Of a stretch of DNA of 64,000 nucleotides, positions 1-37,104 are shown in pieces. How positions within the stretch are numbered: the first letter of the stretch is position 1; each line of letters starts with the position of its first letter. Source of the DNA: Enoplosus armatus (taxonomy: Eukaryota; Chordata; Actinopteri; Centrarchiformes; Enoplosidae); assembly GCF_043641665.1 (NCBI RefSeq), contig NC_092194.1, positions 18,415,298 to 18,479,297 on the forward strand, written 5' to 3'. A program made the position numbers and the translations under genes. The notes beneath the pieces are model-generated. The model saw only the letters and a program-made list of their open reading frames with translations. It was not told the DNA's origin and did no database searches.

Positions 1-24686
<24,686 letters not shown>

Positions 24687-24705
24687 GACAAGCAAGCACA
24701 CACAT

Positions 24706-24750
<45 letters not shown>

Positions 24751-25830
24751 TGGTGTGAAGATGAAGCCAGACCTCCCTGGCTTTCAGCAGGACACAGGAG
24801 CCTGCAGACAAACAGGAAATGGGAGCTCTCCCCCCTCCCCTGTTCCTTATTGCTGAGGGGGAAAGGACGCCAGGGAAAAGTGCAAGCAGAGGCAGAGCAT
24901 ACGTTTATCCAACATCCTTTACTGCATCAATACACACCCACAGTATCTGCCTTGCTTTGCGTCTCAGAAATGCTGCATGACAGTAAACAACCCTTAAGTT
25001 AAGTTAGTTCTTGCTACTGGTAATTAATTTCTATGCATTTCATCGACTATTTTCTTGGCAATTCTGACAGAGCTGAGTGTAAAGAGCGTGTGGAGATTTT
25101 TCTTTTGTGTGTTTTGATTGTCTTTAAATAATTTGCCAAAATCAGCCTGGTTTTGAATATCTGCCATGGCTTCATACACATGAAAGCTTTTTTTTTTTAG
25201 TTTTTTTGCTGCCAAGACTACAGAGAAAGTTGTGGTGCAGAACAGATGAAGTCAGAGACTTGATGGTGCTGTGCTCAATAAACTCCTCTGTTTCATTGTT
25301 GTCATTCCGTTTGGATTACTTTGAAATCTGCAAGATTACTTTGCGCAAAGAAAAATAGAACTTGCACTATAATTTTTTTATTTTTATTTACAGCGATGCA
25401 CTACACTCTTTAGATAATATCACATTTTATTTATTACAGACTCTGAATGGCCATGGTTACCGATGCCTTGGGAACGAAAAAAAATGCAATCGTCATTATG
25501 TTTTCAGCCATTTTTATTTTACTATTTTATGTTTGATAAACTTGAAAATAACTTTTTACTGTATATGATTATATCTATATCTATATAAATATATATATAT
25601 TTACACAAATATATATATATAATGTCAATGTATAAAATATTTTGTTTTCAATATTTATTACTGTGACCATGGTATTTACACTTTGTTACATCTTTTTCTT
25701 TTTTCATTTTGAGACAAAGGTTAATGTATTAAGGACCATTGGTTGAAAACAAGATGCCGAATTTTTGATGGACTGTTTCACTATTTAACTTCTTTTCTAT
25801 ATGGAGAAATAAAAGTTTGATTTATTGCTG
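24687..25830 (+). other. pcnx1 3' untranslated region with two polyadenylation signals
   Basis: Downstream of the TGA at 24684-24686. AATAAA occurs at 25277-25282, and again in AGAAATAAAAG at 25808-25813. An AT-rich, TATA-repetitive stretch lies at 25570-25625. The end point is inferred from the distal signal. Confidence 0.6.
24708..24748. repeat. (CA)n microsatellite in the pcnx1 3' UTR
   Basis: A 41-base CA run that begins 22 bases after the pcnx1 stop codon, so it would be transcribed into the 3' UTR. Confidence 0.95.
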
Positions 25831-25834
25831 ACAT

Positions 25835-27190
25835 CTTTAATACGCCTCTTCTGATTGTTTGTGTATAATTTTATTGAATTGTCCAAATAATTTCTAACAG
25901 ACTAAATTAAAAAGCAAACACCAGTACACACGGAGCTCAGTCATCAAGGGCTTTTAGTAAATATACAAAATGTTGCAGGAGACACAGAGTTTAAGATGAA
26001 ACTTGTGATCAGCAGGTGCAGTGAAGTGGTTTGAGATTTTATGGGTTACTTGCTGTGGTTTATAATATTTTTTTATGACGGGGGGAACCATATGAATCAT
26101 ATGACATTTCTTTGTTATGCCCGCTTTAACAGGTTATATGGAATTGCAAAACATGCTGCAAAATCTGTGCCACACGCTGTTGGTGTGTGAAAAATCTAAG
26201 GTTTGATGACATTCATATACAGCACATATTCTTACTTCAGTCTGTTTTTAAATTACTTTCAGTGTTCATTTCCCGATTTTATGGTATTTTGCAATTTGCT
26301 TGCTTGTTTAAATTATCTGATTTATTTGTAACTCTGGTTACAAATACATCTAAGCTCACACTAACCCACTACTAGAGTTTATCACACTTAATAATGAAAT
26401 ATATATTAATACTGTGCCCTACCAGTCAAATGTTTTTCAACTCCCTATTTTTAGGCAGTTGTATTTAAATTGACATCACATAACAGCATAATGAGAAAAG
26501 GATGTAGGAAATGGGTACAAGGTAAATTGTTTACAAGAAATTGATTTTAAATATGTCTGTCATGATGAATCGAATCAGGAACATTTATACAGGAGTATTT
26601 ATACAGCATGTCTTACTGCTTACTTTGGATGATTTAACATGACGTTTCTCAGTTTTCTCTATTTTGTTAGTACAAGCCACAGCGCTCCAGGATGTTACTT
26701 GACAGTTTCTCTGTAAGGTCAAAAGTCACAGTTTGCCTTTCAAATCCAAATAAGCTTCATGGATATGAATGTTTAAGTTACATAACTGCCAAAGGTAAAT
26801 TACGTATTTGACCATTTTGTTTTATACAAGAAAACAAAATAGATAATCACAAGACAATAGATAACACTAATAATTGTATAATCAATAATAAACAAACATA
26901 ACATGATTTTAACACAGTAGAATGAATGAACTTTTGTTTTCTCTCAGGTTGTGGCAGATGGATACATACAACATGTTACATACATGTATTTATACATCAA
27001 ATAGCTAAATTACTTTACACCATTGTACCAGACTAATGTTTTTTTTTTATGAATAAATCCTTGATGTGTTTGTATGAAGAAGAGGTTGTTTTCTTCCACT
27101 AGAAGTCTAGTTAATCCAGTTTTCACTTCACCCCCATAAAAACAGACAAGCTCATACATGTTGTTGCTCTCCAACCACATGACTGTTTAC
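25835..27190. other. Intergenic, pcnx1 to lgmn
   Basis: AT-rich spacer between the distal pcnx1 polyadenylation signal and the lgmn promoter. No coding exon, structural RNA or recognisable repeat is seen. Confidence 0.6.
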
Positions 27191-27195
27191 AGTAT

Positions 27196-27300
27196 CGCCC
27201 CGCCCCCCGAGCCCTCTGATTGGCTGCTGCGGGAGAATTCCCAGCAACTGTTTTTTCCCGACGTCACATATAAATATCCCATTGACACCCGCTGAGGATG
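27196..27300 (+). promoter_or_regulatory. lgmn core promoter
   Basis: GC box CGCCCCGCCCC (27196-27206), inverted CCAAT box ATTGG (27219-27223), a CRE-like GACGTCAC (27260-27267) and TATAAAT (27269-27275) come in the expected order. A 5' noncoding exon with donor AAAAG|GTAATA at 27352/27353 lies just downstream, which places the start site near 27300. Confidence 0.7.
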
Positions 27301-27675
27301 TTCATGTAGTTATTTCACTGCCGTCTCCTTCGTACACCGCAGCAAAGAAAAGGTAATAAGCATGTCTTTGTCTGTTTTTAATTCCGCTGAGGTTTAACTT
27401 TTTTTAAATAGCTTTGTCGCATTCTCAGCTTTTTAAAAAGTCACGTCGTTAGCTTGTTGTGCTACCGGCTAGCTAGCTAGGCTCCGAGAAAGCATATCAT
27501 GATCATGTGACATCCAGGCAGTCAGGTGTTGTTTGTGTTGTTTTGTGTGTAGCTGCCGTTGTTTGTTGCCACCTCACAGTCCAACCAAAAATAGCAACTG
27601 TACTCTGAAAATTTGATAAGAAGAGCTTTTAACTGTCTCTGTCATCCACACAGGACTCCCACAGAAGGCGAGGAC

Positions 27676-30600
27676 ATGCTTAAGTTAGTCTTCCTCGTCC
27701 TGCTCGTCCCGAGTCTCGGGCTGGTGAATGCATTTCCGTCCCAGCAGCCAGACAGTGGGAAAAACTGGGTGGTTATCGTGGCTGGCTCCAATGGCTGGTA
27801 CAACTACAGGCACCAGGTGAGAGGTCTAAAACAGGGAGGCTGCACGAAACTGTTGCCACAATGTCACCTTATCAAGTGCAAACCGTGCATGACTCCACTG
27901 TTTTCTTTTGTAATCCGCATTGGTTTTTGATAAGAAATCAACTTCATACTCAGTTAAACCACTTCCCCTTTCACAATGCATGCTGCCCCAGAGTTTTCCA
28001 GGCCTTTTAAAAGGTAAAGTGGGTCCAGTAAAGTAAAGCCTGATTGTGATAATACGCAGCTGACCTCTACTTAATGGTCTTTCTGTCTCTCTCAGGCTGA
28101 TGCTTGCCATGCCTACCAGATTGTCCACAAGAATGGCATCCCAGATGAGCAGATTGTGGTCATGATGTACGATGACTTGGCACAGAATGAGGAGTGAGTT
28201 GACATTTTTGCTTCTCTGCGGCGTTTCTTTGTGATACAAAGACTTCTTCTTTCCCCTGAAGTGTCCAGAAACCCCACTGAAGTTAATTTCTGTTAGTTGT
28301 TCATCCTTCCCCGTTTACGAGTTGGTAGAATATGCAAATGAATGTCAGCAGAATGTCATAGCACAGACCAATGTTAGTTTTATAGATCTTTAATAAAAGC
28401 TGTGTTGTGTGTTTATGATAAAAAATGCAATTACAGTATTTTAATCACTAACGTTGCTCGTTATTAACATGCTATATTTATGTTTAAGCATTCTACACTG
28501 CCTTAAATAGTGAAATAGTTGAAAGTATGTCAGCTACTTATATTTCACATAATGTCCGCTTATCTATAAGTAGAGCTGAATCGATTAGTCGTTTCATCAA
28601 TTAGCTGATCAACAGGAAATTAATAACTATTTTGATAATTGTTGAAGGCATTTTTTGGCATTTGATGGTTGCAGCTAGAGATGTCCCCATCCAAGTTCTT
28701 TTAATATTGGGCAGATGCTGAGTCTGACCCGATACTTAGATTTACTTAAATGTTGATTAAATATGTATCTGACACCCTGAAATAACAGCTGTAGCCAACT
28801 AAATCTGACGCACCATATTTTTCATGAGCTAAATGATCCAAATATTGGAGGTCCAGGTTCAAAACTATTAAATTTATAAGCCTAAATTATTGATATTATC
28901 AGTGAAAGTTTAACTGGTGGTGTGCAACTCCTGAAAATGACGTGAGGGGATCTGCTAGAGAGAAGACGTCTCACTCTGTTGGAGTTGTTTGAACTACAGA
29001 AACACTCTTGCTTGATGATACAGCAGTGTAAAGAGCGGAGGTTCATCCCACCTTGGGCTACAGGAAACTGTGGTAGACATTTTTCTCTATTTTCATTGAC
29101 CAAACGATTAATCGAGAAATATATCAGCAGATTAATTGATAATGAAAATAATAATTTGCAGCCCTATCTGTAAGCCACAGGATAATGGCACATCCGTGTT
29201 GGTATGTCTCATGTCGCTGTGGTATTTCAGCCTTGTGTCGTTCATTGTCAGAGCAGCAGCCGTACTCGGAGCAGACGGCACATTATCAGGCTGAGTTAAA
29301 GAGACTCAATGAGAGGAGTCACAAGGAACTCATTTTAGTGCTCGTTCAGGACTCTGACTTGGAGTTAAATTACTGGCATGGTGACTGTGTAGAAGAGCAG
29401 TAGTGAAAATCCTTTTCGGTGGGAATTAGGATCACTGTTATACACTGTGACATGCAGCAAGGACACAGCAGTAAAGATTGTGTTGACTTTGGCATTAACT
29501 GGTCAGTTAGTGGCCCAGTTGGACCAATTAATTCACTCTCAGTCATTTACCTTTTATATTTCACTTCACTACTGTATGTTATGAACCTTTCTTGTATTAT
29601 TAAAAACCTGCTCGAGTGTATGAAAAGGTTCATTGTATGCTTAGACCGACCAGGCTTATGTAGAATTCAGAGAACAGTGTAAGTGCTGCATGCCAACTAT
29701 CTCCAAATACTAGAGCTGCAACTATCAATCATTTTCATCATCTATCAATCTGTTCATTAGTTTTTCAATTACTCAGCAGTGGGAAATGCCCATGAGAGGT
29801 TCTCAGAGCCCAAGATGACATTTTCAAATGTCTTGTTTTGACAGACCAACAGTCCAAAACCCAAAGATATTCACTTTACAATGATATAAAACACAGACAA
29901 GCAGCAAATCTTCATATTGGAGAAGCTGGAACCAGTGTGTGTTTGTTTGGGTTTTTTTCTTGATAAATCACTTGACTAAACGATTATCAGGTTATTTATT
30001 TATTAATTTTCTGTCCATCGAATATTAATCGAGGACTCGTTCTGGCACTATAGTGAATATTAGCTTTCAGTACTGCCTAGCTTTGTGATATGTAAGTACC
30101 ATATATACTGTATATTTCTTATCATCTTATCTTTTTAGATGGGAATCTGTATGTACAGAGAAGATGCAGATAATAGATTATTTCCACTGCAGGTTAATTT
30201 AATAGTTATAACCAATAATAAGCTGAGGAATATGGCTGTTATAAACTGTCTACACACTTAAGTGTCTGCTGATGTGTCCATGTATCAAAATACCTCGACA
30301 TAATGTTGGTCAAGATTCAGAGAGAAGTTATGTAACATCGATTTTGTGGCTGAGGTGATTGTCAACATGTATTGGTTTTGTGGTTAATAAGTAACTTGTA
30401 TTTTAAACACAGCAGGCAAGTGTGCAGCTTACATGAATTCCCATACAGACAAATCAATGGGCACTAGTAGCAAAAGCTTTTTCAAGTTTTTACTCGAATG
30501 TTTGTCATTGATTTAATGCAAAACGATGGAAGTGATGATCATGAATTTATTATTTTCTCCATAAATCATTTAGTTTACAAAATGTCAAAGAATAGTGAAA

Positions 30601-33600
30601 AATGTCTGTTCCTAAAGCCTGAGGTGACGTCTGTAGATGTCTCGTCACGTTCAGTTTACAATCACAAGACAAAAGTTTCAGCTCTACTTGAATTACTGTA
30701 ACAGTGCAGTTTCTCACAGACAAGAGTCCTTTTTGATTTGACGCAAAATAATGTCACAGAAAGTGATTCTGCAGTGAAAGGGGAAAAACCTGACGTGCTG
30801 GCACCTGATCGGTGAATCATTCATCTGTTGCCCTGTCAACTTGCCGATGTGTTTTGTCAGCCATTCGCACTTCCCCCTACAAATCTGAATCATGTTTTTG
30901 TTTCCAGGAACCCCACCCCTGGGATATTGATCAACAGGCCGAATGGCACAGATGTGTACAAGGGAGTTCCTAAAGACTACACCGGGGACGTGAGTGCCTC
31001 AGCGCAAATATTTGTACAAGAGTGCAAATCATAGCTCTTGACTAAATGTTTTGCAGCGCTTTTGACATTCACACAGAAACTTTGATGTTTAATGTAAACT
31101 TTTATATTTTTGACTGGGTGTTTTCCTGCAGGATGTGACCCCAGAAAACTTTCTGGCAGTGCTGAAGGGTGACTCCTCAAAAGTCAAAGGTGGATCTGGA
31201 AAAGTGTTGAAGAGGCAAGTGATGAAATAAAACAAGAGGTGGAGTAGTGAATCTCTTGAAGAGATGACACCAGACACCAGAGCAGCATTAAGATTTTTTT
31301 TTTTTATAGTTTGCTCTCTTTGTTCTGGCAGCGGACCCAAAGATCACGTGTTTGTGTACTTCACTGACCACGGGGCGCCTGGTATTCTGGCATTTCCTAA
31401 TGATGATGTAAGCACTTTTCTACTTCCTGCTCTTGTTCACTCCTGAGTTTACTGCCACAAAAACATAAGCTAGTTCTTAACAATGTTCTTACCAGGTTTA
31501 TGTTGTTCAACTTGTTTTGTCAGATAATTTCTCTCTCAAGATCAGGTGTTTCTTTTCCTTTATATATTTTAATACCTTACCATATGGAGACATGCATTTA
31601 ACATCTGATCATGAAGGACATGAAGTTTTGTACAAACATTCATGTGCCCCTCAGGATGAATTATCAGCCACAGCTGCACTTTGTGTTAAGTGCTAATTAG
31701 CAAATGTAAGCATGCTAACACGCTAAACTCAGATGGTGAACAGGATGCGTGTTAGCATTTAGCTCAAAGCACCTTTGTGCCTAAGTACAGTCTCGCATCG
31801 TTGCTAGAAGATGCTTATGATTGAAAGAACAAGTCAACTAAAAGACTACAAATCTGACCAGACATTTAATGCCAGTTTTCAGTACTTGACTTCAAATGTG
31901 GTCAGTTTGTTAGCCATAACATAACTGTAAAATGATTAACTATTATAATGTTGTGCAAAGAAAGAACTACTACTGTTACATTCAAAGTAATTTTTCTCCT
32001 CTCTTTCTTTCTCTGCAGCTCAATGTCGAAGACCTCCAAGACACTATTAAATACATGCACGAAAATAAGAAATACCAAAGGGTACATGCTGTTTTTTTTG
32101 GTTTTTTAATATCTATATGTGTATATATGCCCTACAGTATGTAGGTCAGTGATAAAATCCAATCAGGTGATGATGTAGCTGTGCTGAATGAACCACAAAA
32201 TCATAAAACTTGTTTTTGTCTCCTTTTTCTTTTTCGTCCTTCCTCCCACACACACGTCCACAGATGGTGTTCTACATTGAGGCATGCGAGTCCGGGTCAA
32301 TGATGAACCACCTGCCTGCTGACATTGACGGTGAGTTGAACTTTACCTCGTCAGAATCACTTTCCAGAAAAACCAAGACGATAATGAAGCTGCAAACGAT
32401 CAATAAAGACCGGCAATTGATGAACTACTTAAAAACCCTCGAAAACATGAATTGAACAACATAAACACCTAAAAAGTAGACGAGAGGTCAGCACTGCAGT
32501 TTGTGGACTTTTCGACTCTTAGTCTTTGTTGTGTCTAGTCAAACACTGAGGTCAGCATTATGACTTGTGGTCATTTATGAGCCGAGTCACTCTGTCATGT
32601 GCTCGGCCTCATGATAAACCAGACATGAATCAAGGTTCTGGTTTTATTGTGTTCAGTTTTTACACTCGTCCATCTGCGGGCTAAATGACTGAGACATCTA
32701 AAGTCCAAATGTAAAGCATCTGTTTACTTACAAACGTATTCACTCTGTAACTTGCATTTACCTGTGAGTGAGTTCACAAACTGTCCTTTAGAGCTTCATG
32801 TCTTTGAAATGTTTCTAAGGCTGTCAAGCAGACGTGTTTAGGTTTGCCTGCTTTTCTACCAAACTATTACAATCAATCAAGTTTATTTGTCACATGTAAT
32901 CATAAAAGGTACAATCACAGTGAAATTAAACATGTCTGTGTTTTTCAGTGTATGCCACCACTGCAGCCAACTCTCACGAGTCCTCTTACGCCTGCTACTA
33001 TGACGAGAAGAGGGACACGTACCTGGGAGACTGGTACAGCGTGAACTGGATGGAGGACTCCGACATGGTGGGTGATGTTTCCCCCGGTGTATTTGAATCA
33101 CAGCGCTCACAGTATTTTGTCATACAGAAGTTTTCGATCTTGTTAAAATTCTGAAAATTGAAATGAAAATTCTTGTCATGTGTTTCGCCACTTGTCTGCT
33201 TTCAGTGTTACCTGGCAGAAGAAGAAAGTGCTCTGTTTGCATAAGCAGCAACTTGTACAGCTTCGTAAAGTAAACAGTGAGGCTGATATCAGAGATAAGA
33301 TTACACTCAGTTATGCTGGATTACATTATTAATGCATGCCTTGTTTCCTGTGAATGCCACATAGAAATGGCGAGCTATGCCACTATCAGTGCTGAAAAAA
33401 GCTGAGACTTCACTTGCTTTAATCGTTGACAGAACATCTGTTACCAAATGTTAGTTCAACTACTTTCAGTGCTCACATACAAACTGACTTCCGCCAGGAC
33501 TCGAACATAGTTAAACTGTTATTGCTGAAGGCATTTGAACATTTTGTTCTGACTTCAACTGAACACCTCAGTTGACACTTCAAACTCTTTGAGTGCCTCA

Positions 33601-36600
33601 ACTTCAACTCACTCTTCAACTGCTTTTCCACTGCATGCAAAGATATAACATTTTAGACACTTAAAATGAGAGTTTGCATGTGCAATTGTTAGCATAAGTA
33701 AGCAATTTCAGTGAGCTAGCTTTTTAAAAAAAATATTTAGCCTTTTCCAGTTATCTGTATTTTGATATTTTAATGATGATTTAATGCTAATTTTACCCCT
33801 CTGTTGCCGACTGATATTGAATAATATTATTATATTACAGTAGCATAGCAGCTCAGACTATATGAAGTCCATTAAAGGTTTATTTTCTGTTCCAAACACC
33901 TGGTGTCAAAAAGGCAGGAACAGGAAGTGGTGAACGTTTCCAACAGCAGCAACAGTGGTTTGTTTTTAACCAGCAGAATAAGAACTGGGTAGTTTGCATA
34001 AGCTGTGATGGCACCTGTGGGTCTGCAATATATATATATATAAGCATCCCAAAACAGAAACTTGAATTGCACACTGTTTCATTTCTGAAAACCCACCCAA
34101 TTATTTTGTGAAAGTCCTGTTTGTGATGTTTTTATTTTGTTTTTTTGTTTTGTTTTTTTCGTCTCACATCGTGCTTCCAGGAGGACCTGACAAAAGAAAC
34201 TTTGCTAAGGCAGTTCAAGATTGTAAAGAGCCACACAAACACCAGCCACGTCCAGCAGTTCGGAAACAAGGTGAGAGAATGAAACAATGCTAACAAGGCT
34301 TAACTGCCAACTATAAGCTAAATACTGTTGCTGTTGCGAGGGGAACGGTATTGGAGAAAAAAATGTTTGTTTCCTGCCCTTACTTTGATTCTTGATCTTG
34401 AGTTTCTTACTTTTCTATTCAGACTATGGCCCACATGAAGGTTGTAGCGTTTCAGGGTAACCCCAAGGCAAGCGGCCAACCCGCTCCTCCAATGACCCTG
34501 CAGCCAATTACAAATCCAGATCTGACCCCCAGCCCCGACGTTCCTCTGGCCATCCTCAAGAGGAAGATGATGTCCTCCAATGACATCAGAGTTGCAAGGG
34601 GGCTGCTGATGGAGATCAACACCCACCTCAAGGTAAAGATTCACAAAGCTCTCTGGTGTTCTGGCTGTTGCAGGATGTTGCATGTTTCAGACTTTTCAAG
34701 CATGCCATGCAAATCAGATTTATAGGGAAGATTTAACTGCACAAATTGAGAATTTACCATGACAGTTCTCATGTTTCAGATTTCAATGTGTGAACTTGTG
34801 TGTGTATGTTCAGATCAGGGAGGTGATGGCTGACACTATGCGTCAAGTGGTTGAGAGGGTGACCGGCAGCAAGCTCAAGGCCGAGGAGGTCCTCAACGAC
34901 AGAGCCGAACTCTCCCAGCATCAGTGCTACAAGGCTGCAGTCAACCACTACAAACATAACTGCTTCAACTGGCACAAAACTGAGGTAGAAGAATCCTTTC
35001 TGCACATATAAACCAGACTGGGGGTCACCCTGTCCAGATTTAGAAAGTGCTGATATTTTATTTTTTTTACGTAATGGTTGATTAGTCACAGTTTTGGCAT
35101 CTGTACCCAATCGTCGAAACTTACTCACATGCCAGGAGTCTGGTTCTGCTTCAGAAGAGGAAACGGCAGATCTGTTTCACACGCTGTTCATCAGTAGACC
35201 TCCTGTCATTCAGCTGACTCTGCAGCAAGTGCACAATCAGCCTGAATTTGTGCATCTTGACTCAATGAAAACCATATTCTCGAGCGTTATGTTATGACCT
35301 CACGCAAGAACATTTTTTAATCTTATTCTAAACTCTTTTCTGTGAATGTCACCAAACTCTCTTAACTGCACAAACTTAAAGAAATAAGATATATTCACGA
35401 TGAGGAAATGGCCTGAGAGTAACTCTGCAGTGCTGACTAACAGGAAGTTATATTTAAAAGTACTGGGTTTTTTTTTATCCTACCTGTCGAGCTGATACTT
35501 ACTGGTAATACTGGTGAATAAGAAATTGTATAACTTGATTACATTGTTTTCCTGGGTACTTTCATGCAGCTGCTTGGGTTTATTCAGAAACTTTTCCCCT
35601 TTTTCTCTGGAACTGTTTGACATTTCGAGCGCCACAAATACAACAGAGGGAAACTTTGGTCAGTAACATTTTAGTATCACAGACTGTGGGGACATTTCTG
35701 ACAAATCATCATCATCATCATCATCATCATCGTCATGTCCTCTTGTGTTTCAGTATGAATACGCTCTGAGACATCTGTACGCTCTGGTGAACCTGTGTGA
35801 GAGAGGATACCCTGCAGACAGGTAGGGTCTACTTCCCCCTTAACAAACCACTTTATTTCCAACCTATCTATTTCTGTTATGTGTGTCTCTACTATATATG
35901 TAGATTTCAGTTTGTCATGATAAAACTACATAACATTTTAAGTTGAGGCCATGAAATATTGAATAATGTCCTTTTTATAAGGTGAGTCTGGTGGCATTTT
36001 TCTTAATGAGACCGAAACCAACAATGTTTGGATCCCACTAACAAGTATTCTCTTTGTATCTAAAGCCTCATATAGTTTGTTCCTCTGGGCCACAGAGCTC
36101 CATTGTTGTCCAAACACTATTTAAAAACTGGGTGACATCTTCCTTTTATTACAACAAATACTGTAGTTTATTTGTTTCCATCCCACGTAGACCGCCCTGC
36201 TGCCAGAAATACTCTCTAGCACGTATTAATCCACAGCTGGAAATAGTCCCCTACAAATGCGCTGTACTCCTTTTTTGAGAAACATTTGTGAAAAACAGAC
36301 CCCAGCTGTTTCAGGAAATGACTGAGCCTTTTTATGAAATGAAAGTATATGTTTGTGACCTGTTTTTAAACATTTATATCTCTAGAAATTAGATTTTTCA
36401 CTGACTGGAATTTTATACACTAGGACAGTAGTTGCAGCCCTGTATCAGTCTAGTTTTTGGCCAAATTATCAGACAGTTTAACCCCAGTTCAACTAATAGA
36501 AAGTTCAAAGGCACTGTCCCCTCATATATCTGTTATTTGATTATGATTTGATACTGAAACCAATTGTATGTTGTTGTTTTGCTCTGCAGCATCCAGCTTG

Positions 36601-36632
36601 CCATGGACTCCGTGTGTCACTTCAGCCAGTAA
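27676..36632 (+). CDS. lgmn: Legumain (asparaginyl endopeptidase), 13 coding exons
   Basis: Lysosomal C13 cysteine protease that cleaves after Asn/Asp. The noncoding first exon ends at 27352. Coding exons: 27676-27816 (exon starts 27654), 28096-28193, 30908-30989, 31132-31214, 31332-31407, 32019-32081, 32264-32330, 32949-33067, 34181-34270, 34423-34632, 34814-34984, 35754-35821, 36590-36632. They join in frame to 436 aa (human 433). Visible: N-terminal signal peptide ([16 protein letters not shown]), [11 protein letters not shown] with the active-site Asn/Arg, the catalytic His148 in YFTDHGAPG and Cys189 in IEACESGSM (same numbers as human), NGT and NTS glycosylation sequons, and the C-terminal prodomain with HCFNWH and YEYALRHLY. 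The human RGD is replaced by KGD at 119-121. The intron after 31214 has a GC donor. AATAAA at 37094-37099 probably ends the transcript. Confidence 0.96.
28570..28665 (+). repeat. Repeat family C fragment
   Basis: GAGCTGAATCGATTAGTCG followed by AATTAGCTGATCAACAGGAAATTAATAACTATTTTGAT: the end of a short interspersed element seen repeatedly in this window. Confidence 0.55.
29085..29168 (-). repeat. Repeat family C fragment, reverse
   Basis: 'ACCAAACGATTAATCGAGAAATA' and 'GATTAATTGATAATGAAAATAATAATTTGCAGCCCTA' read, on the - strand, as the GGGCTGCAAATTATTATTTTC end of the family. Confidence 0.6.
29710..30050 (+). mobile_element. Near full-length copy of repeat family C (nonautonomous, possibly hAT-type)
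   Basis: Begins TAGAGCTGCAACTATCAATC, passes through 'CCCAAGATGACATTTTCAAATGTC' and 'AACCCAAAGATATTCACTTTA', and ends with ATTAATCGAGGACTCGTTCTGGCACTA. This order is the same as in other copies here. A short nonautonomous DNA transposon is likely; assignment to hAT is inference from the CAGGGCTGCAAC-like terminus. Confidence 0.6.
30535..30640 (+). repeat. Repeat family C internal fragment
   Basis: 'TTTACAAAATGTCAAAGAATAGTGAAAAATGTC' followed by 'AAGCCTGAGGTGACGTC' matches the internal portion that precedes the 'CCCAAGATGAC' block of the copy at 29.7 kb. Confidence 0.5.
31620..31805 (+). repeat. Interspersed repeat family A, forward copy
   Basis: Contains GTAAGCATGCTAACACGCTA, AGATGGTGAACA, GTTAGCATTTAGCTCAAAGC and TGTGCCTAAGTACAGTCTCG. 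It lies in the lgmn intron between the catalytic-His exon and the next one. Confidence 0.7.
33068..34180 (+). other. lgmn intron, 1.1 kb
   Basis: AT-rich intron between the NWMEDSDM exon and the exon starting [10 protein letters not shown] see nothing recognisable beyond a short TATA-repeat at 34029-34042. Confidence 0.55.
35706..35735. repeat. (TCA)n trinucleotide repeat
   Basis: About ten TCA/CAT units in the lgmn intron, ending only 18 bases before the exon start at 35754. Its length could affect the branch-point to acceptor spacing. Confidence 0.85.
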
Positions 36633-37093
36633 AAAGGTTTCTGCAAATCCATGAAAGCCTCGCATCAAACTGCTTCATCCGTGTGGGAAGCCCTGTGAAG
36701 ATGGAGTTTCTCTTTGCACTGCTTAGAAATCAATCTGACGTGGAGTAGACGTTATCGTTTTATCAACACACTAACACATTATTATTATTTTTTTTTTTTT
36801 ACTTGTGATGTGTTTTTGATTTTACTGAGAATTTTTAAACTTGTTTTATGATGAGTTGCACTATCACTGTGAAGGGTTCGTGGATGATATTTTACTGCTT
36901 CTGGATATTTTTAGGACATAAGATAGACAATTATAACGTGGAATTTGTGTACATTTGTTTTGCTCTCGGCTTTATTTGTGGTATGGAATGCCTTGGCATG
37001 AATGACTGTTTGATTGACATGTAAAGGACATACCACGAAACATTGAATGTTTGTTGAACCTCAAGAGACTTTGTTGTAACACAGGGATCTTGA

Positions 37094-37099
37094 AATAAA
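37094..37099 (+). terminator. Polyadenylation signal AATAAA (lgmn)
   Basis: First canonical signal after the lgmn stop at 36632, in TTGAAATAAATCTG. Confidence 0.65.
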
Positions 37100-37104
37100 T
37101 CTGA

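Larger units (their letters stand above)
28194..30907 (+). other. lgmn intron, 2.7 kb, repeat-rich
   Basis: The longest lgmn intron. It carries several pieces of the ATTAATCG repeat family (28570-28665, 29085-29165, 29710-30050, 30535-30640). A fragment at about 28675-28760, with 'GATGTCCCCATCCAAGT' and 'TCTGACCCGATACTT', may derive from another short transposon. No coding exon is evident. Confidence 0.55.

Noticed and set aside
29185..29403. 72-codon frame in the lgmn intron
   Set aside because: No splice context compatible with legumain and no known similarity; it is flanked by repeat C fragments.
34318..34683. 121-codon frame on the - strand
   Set aside because: Antisense to lgmn exon 34423-34632, whose sense frame matches legumain.
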